From Aedes albopictus (lineage: Eukaryota; Arthropoda; Insecta; Diptera; Culicidae), in NCBI RefSeq assembly GCF_035046485.1, contig NC_085137.1, positions 446,466,334 to 446,530,333 of the forward strand: a stretch of DNA of 64,000 bases, read 5' to 3'. The translations under genes and the position numbers were made by a program. This document shows positions 56,011 to 64,000 of this stretch, piece by piece (position 1 is the stretch's first letter; every line of letters begins with the position of its first letter). The notes under the pieces are model-generated. The model had not been told where the DNA came from. It ran no database searches and was given only the letters and a program-made list of their open reading frames with translations.

Positions 56011-56084
56011 GAGGGGCACCGCTAGCTTGGCCTTATCCGCAACGGAAGGGTGTCCAGTTAGCCTTAGCATAGTGTACCATTGTA

Positions 56085-56316
56085 CTTGGCTCACAATATA
56101 CAAATTCATGCAATGGCAGGCAAAGAAAACCTTTCATTTAATAACTGTGGAAGTGCTCAAAGAACACTAAGTTGGAGAGAGGCAGGCCAAGTTCCAGTGC
56201 GAACGTATAGCCATACAGAAGAAGAAGATGAAGAAGGAAGTGCTCAAAGAACACTAAATTGCAGTGATGCTGGCCCTGTTCCTGTGGGAACGTAGACCCA
56301 GGAAGAAGAAGAAGAA
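56085..56316 (+). mobile_element. SINE 3' ends in tandem, GAA-rich tails
   Basis: AATAACTGTGGAAGTGCTCA...AACACTAAGTT...AGGCAGGCC with an (AGA)n/(GAA)n tail near 56217, followed at once by a second partial copy (GGAAGTGCTCAAAGAACACT) with its own GAA tail to 56316. Same family as 57195-57345 and the 3' part of 5105-5400. Confidence 0.7.
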
Positions 56317-57190
56317 TGTTCGGACACAACGGAAGGCGTGAGGTTCTAAGATGAATAAAATACGGACTTCGTGGTTTATGAACGGTGTCCTCTTTAACGG
56401 CTATTTTTCACCCAGTCACTTTTTTATCGCGTGTCCACCAACCATGACAACGATCAGAAACGCAGTGATTATTGTTAGCCGGCTGAACACGCGCGATTTG
56501 TTTGGCCCATGTCGCGCCTATTGGGGCCAAGACTAAGCAATTTCCCACACGGCGCAAACATCAAGGTGCCCACCAACAGTCAGTGGGATCCGATGGTCTC
56601 GACTGGGCACTTGATGGTGATATTTCCTCTTCAATTTCCATCACAACCTGCGCAGCGGTCGCCGCGGTGGTAAGACAAAGTGATCCGCACTAGTTGGCTT
56701 CCGAGGAAGCCCGATGCCGAAGCAAACACGCACTCTCACTTTGTTCGCGTGATTTTTAGTTTTGTTTGTCCGGCTTTTCCTTACATAGGTAGGTACCTAC
56801 CATCGGAACGGGGTGCGCATTGTCCAGCTCAATGGTCAGTAAGTATGTTGAGAGAAGCTAAACACTTGGCGGCGAGCGGAAGATGCGTTGAAAATGAGCC
56901 TCAATTGTTCGACACCGGCAGCGGAAGTGCCCATCTTCAAGCACGCTGGCTGGTGGTCAAGTTGATGTCGGTCCGCTTGATGGTTTCGGGTAAATGTGTG
57001 TAAATATTTGGGCAAGTGACAGGCAAGTCTGATTTTTTGCTTTTCATTTTCATTTTAAGCAAAATGATCGGTTCGTCTGATACATGCTTTGCTTTGGTAT
57101 TGTTTGAAGATAAATTTCGTAATGACTTATGGATCAAAGATTTAGTGAACGAAATAATATGAGTTTAAATCCTTAATTAATCAACTTGGC
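56317..57190. other. Low-repeat stretch, moderately GC-rich
   Basis: No domain in the overlapping short frames (for example 107 aa forward at 56680-57003). A TAGGTAGGTACCTACC palindrome lies at about 56788-56803. Possibly unique host DNA. Confidence 0.35.
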
Positions 57191-57194
57191 TTAA

Positions 57195-57345
57195 ATTTGC
57201 TTGCCTCATAATATACACATCCATGAAATTGACAGGCGATAAATGCCCTTCAATAAATAACTGTGGAAGTGCCCAAAGAACACTAAGTTAAACAGAGGCA
57301 GGCTAAGTTCCTATTTGAACGTCGAGCCAGAAAGAAGAAGAAGAA
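57195..57345 (+). mobile_element. SINE 3' end with GAA-rich tail
   Basis: GGAAGTGCCCAAAGAACACT, AGGCAGGCTAAG and an AGAAGAAGAAGAAG tail; a third copy of the tail at 56085-56316. Confidence 0.7.
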
Positions 57346-57734
57346 GACATATCTAATACACAATATTAATAACCAGTTTCAATAAAAGGTATGTAATAAC
57401 TTTCAACTGTATGGTTTTCTTGGAAGCGATTCGCTCGCACTGCTGATGACTAGCTTTAAACAATAATTATAGGCTCATAAAATCACAACGAATAACTGAA
57501 ATTAGAGCTTGGAATGCGGCAACAATCAAAAAAGGAATTTCTTAAGGTACAGCCTTTATTGCCAAGGATGGGAACATAATCATAAACAGGTATTTTTTCC
57601 AATTACAGGATAATAAAATAATTATTAGATTGTCAGTTTTTTATTGAATTGACAAAACAGCAGTAATACACTCTTCCCAAGCAACCCTCTGATAAGTGGT
57701 GTCATCGAGGTTTCATAATCTGACTCACTGAGTA
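57346..57734. other. AT-rich stretch with a lone hAT-like end
   Basis: CAAGGATGGGAACATAATCA at 57563 matches one end of the element at 45868-46270, but no opposite end is found downstream. Otherwise nothing recognised. Confidence 0.45.
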
Positions 57735-59770
57735 ACTTGCTCTTGATATCTTCAGAAATGTATCCGAAAATCTTTCAGGTATGTCTTCAGAAATAACTTC
57801 TGCGAATTCTTCAGAAAATCTTCCATGGATTTTTTTTTTGGAAATTCGGCCAGAAATGCTTTTAGAGATTTCTCTGAGAATTCTTTCAGCAGTTCTTTCA
57901 ATGATTCCTTCAGAAAACTCATAGCTTCCTTTAAAATAGTCCTTGAAGTTTTTTAGAGTTTAACACAGAAATCAATTAAAGAACTTTTTTTCTAAAACCT
58001 TCCCTGGATTGCTTTTGATATTGCTTCAGGGATTCCTTCATAAAAATCCTGCAGAAGTTCCTTTGGGAAAGGTCTTCCACGGGTTTGTTTTCAAAGTTTT
58101 TCAAGAACATCTTCGATACATTGCTTCAGAATTTGCACTAGAATATCAGTAGAGAATTCTCCAAAATTTTCTTCCAGAAGTCCTTTAGAAAAACTTCTAA
58201 ACTTTGGAAATCCCTACGAAAATTCTTTTAGGGAATTATGTACAGATTCCTTCAGGAATGCTTTCAGTTATTCTTCAGAAAAATCAAAAGTACCTCCAAA
58301 AATTTCATCGGAAAATCTTCCACATACTGCTTTGGCAATTCTTCGTAAGTTTTTGCAGAAACTACTCCAGAAATTTGATAATAATATTATTTAAGGTTTC
58401 TTTCAGAATCTTGTCCGGTGGCTTTTTTACAGAAACCCTTTCAGAATCCAAGAAATATTTGCAAAGCATTCTTCAGATATTTCGTTATGAATTTCTCCAG
58501 GTATTCTTTCAGGTAGATTTCTATGGATTCCTTAAAAAAGTCCACTAATAATTACTTTAGAAATTATTCTAGGTTTTCTTTTTAACAAATTTACGGAAAT
58601 TTCTCCCGGGATTCTTTTGGAAATTCGTACAGGGTTTCCTTTAGACATTTTTTCAAAGATTTTGTCATAAATTCTTTATTTGCAAAATAGCCAGAGATTC
58701 CTTCAGAAATTCATCTAGTTCTTGGTGGACTTCAGAAAGTCCTTCAGATTTGTTCAAGAATTGCTTTACTGATTCTATTTGAAATTCCTGCACGAGTTTT
58801 TTTTACTTTATAACTTTCAGTAGCCGGAATTTCTGCAAAGATTCCTGCAGGAGCTCATACAGCAACCCTAGTAACATAATAGGTCAATTTGACCCATACA
58901 GGCACGCTGAACGTGCGCTTCGCCATCGTGATGCGTAATTCCTAACATCCTATGAGGATAAAGGGTTTCCTCCACGTATTCCTCTATATTTTTTATAGTA
59001 ATTTCTCCAGCATTTCTTCCATAGAGAAATTTTATTCAGAAATGTTTCCTAGGAATTTCTGCCTAGGATTTTCTATAGAAATTCCTTTAAAAATATCCCA
59101 AGTTTTTTCTAGAGACGTTTGAAAAAAGATTTTATAGACGATTTTTAAGCGTTTCATCAGGTATTTCTACGCTTTCAGAATTATTTTTAGAAATTCGCCC
59201 ACAAAGCGCTCCACGAATACTTTTCCAGATTTTTTTTTCTTAAAATTCTTAACAAAATTTTCCAGAAAACGGCAATGGGTTTCCCGAGAAGTTTATCCAG
59301 ATATTTCTCCAGGCAGTTCTTCAGATATTCCTCTATAAATTCATTTAAAGTTCCTTAACTTTTACAAGATATCTTTAGGATTTCTTCTAAATTTCCTTCA
59401 GGGATTCTTTCAGAAACTCATGCTGAGATTTCTTCTGGAATTCCATAATGGAGATAGATGTCTTCAGGGACTTCTTAAAAAATTACGGAATTTCTTCGGG
59501 AATTTCAGCAAGGGGGTTTTACAAAATACATCCATGGGGCTAGAAATTCTTCTATACATTTCTTTCACCTTCCTAATGCATCAAGTTGGGAACAGCCCAC
59601 TGACGAAGTGCACGGTTTGGGTAAAAATTGCTCATGCGATTCCATTGGAACCATCCTTCCTGAGATTTCTTTAGAGACCCAGACATTTTCAAAAGTTCTC
59701 CCACGAACTACACACTTCTGAAGAACTTTTTGACGAAACCCTGAAGGAATTTCTATACAAATCTCTGGAT
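57735..59770. repeat. Degenerate GGAATTTCTG-type array, longest block
   Basis: Two kilobases of TTCTTCAGAAATTYC / CCAGAAATTCC words, mostly in the TTCTTCAG orientation, with period irregular around 24-36 bp. A short non-repeat segment lies near 58865-58960. The frames at 58204-58548 and 59420-59674 are repeat products. Confidence 0.75.
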
Positions 59771-59801
59771 AATTATCTCAAGAAATCCCTTAAGATACCC
59801 T

Positions 59802-60924
59802 CCCAAGTAACAATTTTGATTTATCGAAGTTTTATAGCGATTCAAAAACCCTAACCATAAAACCATTGATGCCGACTTGAAAATACTCTCGAGCTCCTTT
59901 ATGCCTCCAAAAGTCCACGATCTGGCTAATTGGCCCAGCCTTATTATGATCTACAGGACTTCGTATGCAAGCCGGCTTAGGATTTTGGGTTGTATCATAG
60001 TTTTATCAACCTTCTAAATAAAACCATATTCTGACTTGTGAAATATTTGTGTTGATTATTTTTCACCATCAATGTTCGATCGTCAGAATATATTATGCTT
60101 GGTTGTTTATCCAGCCATGAATTGGAAAGATGCCAATCTGGAATTGAGTTTTGATTTCCTATTTAATATGTGTTAGGAGACATGCCACGGGAAATTTGTG
60201 GTGAATATGACTGTGAAAATGACAAAAAATAAGTGCGCCACACAAACTGTGCATTAATAGGAAGTTAAATGCATTTAATTTACTCGGTGGAATTGGGCGT
60301 GAAAAATGTTTTTTCAACATAGCGGAGTTTCAAAAACATTATGTAATTTTTCTGAAAATAATATGACGGAAACGTGTTGAATCGTTAAGTTTGATCTTAA
60401 GCTGTTCGTGAAATTATAAAATTGAGTAATGATTTTTCTGTATTTACATAAATTATCCCGGCTAGGCGACATATTTTTCTGATAAAACTCTGTGTTCCTG
60501 ATGATTTCTCCAATAGGGCTAACGCTCCTAAGGTGGTCATAACTGAGCTTATGATAGAACTAACGGTTTTATCACAACATTTCTTGGTCTATGATACGGC
60601 CACGAAATCTTTTGTTGGTTCTAAGCGTTGCTTTACAGTTTTGTATAATTGTTTACAAAAAGAAATCTCTCCAACAACAACCGCTAATGCAAGTTTTATT
60701 GAAATGGCATACAATTAGTGATAAAACAAAATAATGACCACTTGCAAGTCTTTAAATGACGATGTTTATACCAGAATTTATATGATAGTTTTATGGAATG
60801 CCAAAGGTGCAAAGTAAAAAACTACCACATAAAACTAATATAGAACAACTAGCTTTTTCACATGCTCGTATAAAACCAGGATAAAACATGAATAAATCTT
60901 CAAGGCATGCTGATTGTTACTTGG
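59802..60924. mobile_element. CCCAAGTAACAAT-ended DNA element
   Basis: CCCAAGTAACAAT at 59802 is mirrored by ATTGTTACTTGGG ending at 60924. It separates two degenerate-repeat blocks, so it looks like an insertion. Inside, ATAAAAC / GTTTTAT words recur. No transposase ORF. Target duplication unresolved. Confidence 0.7.
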
Positions 60925-60929
60925 GCTTG

Positions 60930-61356
60930 GAAATTCCTAAAACAAATACCTGCAATTTTCTGAAAGAATTGCTGGACAAACACTCCTGAAGCTGTTTCTG
61001 AAGTTATCTATGGAGCCATACCTGGATGAATACTCAGTAAAATCTAAAGAAGCTCCACAAGATATTACATTAATTCCTAGAAAAAAAAAACATGCGAGAA
61101 ACATACAGAAACCCTGCTAGTAAACCCAATGAAAAATTGCTTGAGAAATTTCCAAAGGGATTCCTGAGGAAATACATGGAGGAATTTCTGGAGGAATCTT
61201 AAAAAAAATGTCTGAAGAAATCACAGACAAAGGTACTAAATAGTACAATTATTGAAGAAATCTCTTCTTAAATTTCGAAGTGGTCGCTGTAGGATTTTCT
61301 GTGGATATTTTTGAAGTAATTCTTAGAAATATTTCTTATACCATTTTGAAAGGGAT
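60930..61356. repeat. Degenerate GGAATTTCTG-type array
   Basis: Continuation of the repeat block after the inserted element: GAGGAATTTCTGGAGGAATC and similar. Confidence 0.65.
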
Positions 61357-63789
61357 TTGCATATAAAATTCACTGAAACCTGGACAGACTGTTGCTACTG
61401 CAGAAACAACATAATCTTTGAGGAATTCTTTAATGCATATTGTACTGCAGGGCTCAAACAGATGGTTGGTGTGGAAAACGAGAATAATCGGTCACTTGAT
61501 TTATGCTTTGTGAGCAACGAGCTGACCGTCGACTGTATGGTTACGCAAGCCCCTGCGCCGCTCGTTAAAATCGGGAGGCATCACCTCCCACTGTTGATCA
61601 ATTTGGAAAAGAAACCACATCGTTGCTTCCACGACACTTCGGAAAGCATCACGTATGATTTCAGCCGAGCAAAATTCGACGAAATGGATGGTTTCCTTGC
61701 TCGTGTCGATTGGAATGGAATTTTGAGTAATTCGGACGTAAACCTCGCTGCTAGCACATTGTCTAGTGTGTTGCTATATGCTATTGACCAGTTTGTTCCC
61801 AAAAAGTCTAAACGTGAACCGTCAAAACCCGCTTGGTCAAATGCCGACCTCAAAAACCTGAAAAGAGTGAAACAGGCAGCCCTGAGACGTCACAGCAAAT
61901 ATCGCACGGATTCTACTAGAACATGTTATCTAGAAGCGAACACGGCTTATAAGCAACTTAATGATCGCCTCTACAATGCTCACCTAGTTCGCCTACAAAA
62001 CAACTTCAAATCGAACCCTAAGAGTTTTTGGCGACACGTAAACGATCAGCGGAAGGAAACTGGATTGCCCTCTACGATGACTGATGGATTACATGAAGCC
62101 GATACTACCGCCTCAATTGCCGATTTGTTCCGCTCCCAATTCAGTAGGGTATTCGTTGATGAACAGCTTAACCTGCAGGACATAGACGACGCTACCCGAA
62201 ACGTTCCAAGCCTTCCTTCAGCCGCACTGCGTTTTGATATCACTAACGATGCGGTCATTACTGCTGGTAAAGAGCTGAAACCATCTACGGGATGCGGTCC
62301 GGATGGTATTCCTCCGATAGTCATCAAACGTTGTGTGGACTCGCTTGCTACTCCATTGACCTGCGTGTTCAATCTTTCCATCTCTACTGGCGTTTTTCCG
62401 GATTGCTGGAAGCAGTCATTTGTTTTTCCAGTTTTTAAGAAAGGCTGCAAGAGGACTGTCTCAAACTACCGGGGAATTGCTTCGTTGAGTGTCATCTCTA
62501 AGCTCATGGAGAAGATAGTTCTTCAAAGGTTGGTTCAGTGTTTCTCCCATCATATCTCGCTGGACCAGCACGGATTCATGCCCAAACGATCAACGACCAC
62601 AAACTTGACGTGTTTCACTTCGTATTTGATACGTCAAATAGAAAATGGGCATCAAGTGGACGCAATCTACACAGATCTATCCGCCGCTTTCGACAAAATG
62701 AACCACCAAATCGCACTCGCCAAATACGAGAAATTGGGAATGAACAGCAGCTTCCTTATCTGGCTCCGTTCCTATTTAATCGGTCGTAGTATGCAGGTGA
62801 AACTTGGCGATCATGTTTCTTCCCCGTTTCCAGTATCATCTGGCGTACCGCAAGGCAGTCACCTCGGTCCATTTTTGTTTTTGCTGTATATGAATGATGT
62901 CAATTCGATCCTCAACTGCATGAAGCTGTCATATGCCGACGATTTGAAGCTGTATTCCACGATTAGGGAACCTCGTGATGCCGTTTTTCTTCAGCAACAA
63001 TTAGAAGCCTTTGCTACTTGGTGTTCTGTTAACCGAATGTCCCTGAATGTGTCGAAGTGCTCTGTCATTTCGTTTAGCCGCAAGAAAACAACCTTTCGCT
63101 ACGATTACGCTTTGGCAGGAGTGCAATTACATCGTGTATCGACAGTGAAGGACCTGGGGATTCTCCTTGACTCCAAAATGACATTCAAGGACCACGTTGC
63201 TTATGTCGTTGGGAAAGCATCGTCACTGCTCGGCTTCCTCTTCCGCTTTTCCAAGAAGTTCAAGGACGTTTACTGCATGAAATTGCTATACTGCTCAATC
63301 GTACGTCCTATCCTGGAATATTCGGCAGTTGTTTGGGCCCCCTACTATGATAACAGCGTACAACGAATTGAGCGTATCCAGCGAAAGTTTATTCGTTTTG
63401 CCTTACGCCACCTCAGGTGGAGGAATCAGCACGACCTACCAAGTTATGAGAGCCGTTGCCTACTTATACATTTGGAATCTCTCGCTGCAAGGCGAAATGT
63501 TGCTCAAGCATGTTTTGTCGGAGACCTCCTGCAGGGCAATATTGACTGCCCATCACTCTTGAGCATGCTGAACATCAACGCACGACGCCGGAATCTTCGA
63601 ACACACTCATTTTTACGTCTTTCTTCAGCTAGGACTAATTACGGTCAACACGAACCGATTCGTAGCATGTCCCGTGTGTTTAATAAATGTTATTTTGTTT
63701 TTGATTTTAATGTTTCACGCAAGGCAAATAAGTGTAGTTTTAAACGTGAATTATGTAAGGTACCACGGCAGTCTGTAAATGTTAGTTAA
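61357..63789 (+). CDS. Partial ORF2: endonuclease remnant plus complete RT domain
   Basis: An 810-residue open frame; the true protein began upstream and was lost, so the ATG at 61357 is incidental. Residues about 20-90 are the end of the endonuclease (FFNAYCTAGLKQ, SLDLCFVSNEL); where SDH is usual before LPLL, the sequence has GRHH. The RT follows: STGCGPDGIPP, SNYRGIASLSVISKLMEKIV, HGFMPKRSTTTNL, AIYTDLSAAFDKMNH, SGVPQGSHLGP at 495-505, catalytic YADD at 526-529, and KDLGILLDSKMTF. A C-terminal region of about 200 residues ends in VNVS. No RNase H. It has no stop or frameshift although it cannot be mobile on its own, so the insertion is probably recent. Confidence 0.85.
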   Translation: MHIKFTETWTDCCYCRNNIIFEEFFNAYCTAGLKQMVGVENENNRSLDLCFVSNELTVDCMVTQAPAPLVKIGRHHLPLLINLEKKPHRCFHDTSESITYDFSRAKFDEMDGFLARVDWNGILSNSDVNLAASTLSSVLLYAIDQFVPKKSKREPSKPAWSNADLKNLKRVKQAALRRHSKYRTDSTRTCYLEANTAYKQLNDRLYNAHLVRLQNNFKSNPKSFWRHVNDQRKETGLPSTMTDGLHEADTTASIADLFRSQFSRVFVDEQLNLQDIDDATRNVPSLPSAALRFDITNDAVITAGKELKPSTGCGPDGIPPIVIKRCVDSLATPLTCVFNLSISTGVFPDCWKQSFVFPVFKKGCKRTVSNYRGIASLSVISKLMEKIVLQRLVQCFSHHISLDQHGFMPKRSTTTNLTCFTSYLIRQIENGHQVDAIYTDLSAAFDKMNHQIALAKYEKLGMNSSFLIWLRSYLIGRSMQVKLGDHVSSPFPVSSGVPQGSHLGPFLFLLYMNDVNSILNCMKLSYADDLKLYSTIREPRDAVFLQQQLEAFATWCSVNRMSLNVSKCSVISFSRKKTTFRYDYALAGVQLHRVSTVKDLGILLDSKMTFKDHVAYVVGKASSLLGFLFRFSKKFKDVYCMKLLYCSIVRPILEYSAVVWAPYYDNSVQRIERIQRKFIRFALRHLRWRNQHDLPSYESRCLLIHLESLAARRNVAQACFVGDLLQGNIDCPSLLSMLNINARRRNLRTHSFLRLSSARTNYGQHEPIRSMSRVFNKCYFVFDFNVSRKANKCSFKRELCKVPRQSVNVS

Positions 63790-63851
63790 GTGTCATTGGG
63801 GTGATTTGTATTACCTGTTGACTTTATGTAAATAAATAAATAAATAAATAA
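61380..63851 (+). mobile_element. 5'-truncated CR1/Jockey-group retrotransposon, TAAA tail
   Basis: Begins inside the endonuclease domain, directly after a degenerate array, and ends in a short 3' UTR with about five TAAA units (63829-63851). ORF1 and most of the endonuclease are missing, typical of incomplete target-primed reverse transcription. The exact clade is uncertain between CR1-like and Jockey-like. Confidence 0.82.
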
Positions 63852-64000
63852 GAACCTTTGGAATAACCTGAAGATTTTTTTTTGAGAAATTTCAAGTTAA
63901 ACTTTAGGAGAAATCCCAAAGAAAAACAATGGTTCAGGAGGAATTATTTTCAGATATGTTTGAGGTCGTACATGATAGAATAGAAGCTTGATCTTATGTA
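63852..64000. repeat. Degenerate GGAATTTCTG-type patch at the window end
   Basis: GAGAAATTTCAAG and AGGAGGAATTATTTTCAG words follow the TAAA tail; the retrotransposon therefore landed inside a degenerate array that starts before 61356. Confidence 0.55.

Noticed and set aside
1..64000. Endogenous viral element or bacterial-type system (CRISPR, operon, toxin)
   Set aside because: No viral polymerase, capsid or glycoprotein motif, no regularly spaced repeats, and no prokaryotic gene arrangement were seen in any frame.

Overview
The window looks like intergenic or intronic DNA of a culicine mosquito, most likely an Aedes. The reasons are its AT-rich, very repeat-dense composition, degraded RTE elements whose proteins resemble mosquito JAM1-type elements, R1-clade remnants, an intact Jockey-clade element, tRNA-derived SINEs with GAA-rich tails, and many long fold-back (MITE-like) elements. 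I found no convincing host protein-coding gene, rRNA, canonical tRNA, CRISPR array or viral insertion. The only long intact reading frames belong to retrotransposons. The species assignment is inference.

Layout. 1-5.4 kb: fold-back elements, then an RTE remnant (2040-5015) broken by a tRNA-headed SINE and by a TA-flanked DNA element, then a second SINE. 5.4-8.4 kb: low-repeat sequence and a CCCAGTAAAC-ended element carrying a perfect hairpin. 8.4-14.8 kb: a TTA-flanked MITE with a second partial copy, a TA-flanked element with iterated end motifs, a degenerate GGAATTTCTG-type array, long fold-backs and a minisatellite. 14.9-28 kb: degenerate arrays alternating with low-repeat DNA, an hAT-like MITE with a TTCTAGAA duplication, a 21-bp perfect hairpin and a TA/ATAT-flanked element. 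28.2-31.8 kb: a 2-kb inverted repeat built from tandem units, an 8-bp-TSD fold-back and a SINE. 31.9-36 kb: small repeats and low-repeat DNA. 36.1-40.7 kb: a Jockey-clade element with both ORFs open. 41.3-43.1 kb: an RTE remnant split by a DNA element with an 8-bp duplication. 43.2-50.6 kb: hAT-like MITEs and a fold-back interrupted by a 1.53-kb retroposon with tandem promoter-like monomers. 51.8-56 kb: RTE and R1 remnants on both strands. 56-61.4 kb: SINE tails, a 2-kb degenerate array and a CCCAAGTAAC-ended element. 61.4-63.85 kb: a 5'-truncated CR1/Jockey-group element with a long open RT frame and a TAAA tail.

How the parts relate. The window is a record of nested insertions. Several are proven internally: by an undisturbed paralogue, by the opposite palindrome arm, or by exact target duplications. 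The most unusual item is the retroposon at 47642-49169. It has a 27-bp target duplication, an ATGCTC-repeat 3' tail, and about four 114-bp 5' monomers each carrying an insect-type initiator (TCAGTC) with a DPE-like CGTCG at +28. Its copied 5' end falls exactly on the predicted +1, preceded by GGG. Its 3' end is shared with two tRNA-headed SINE copies and a further fragment in the window, as expected for a LINE/SINE pair.
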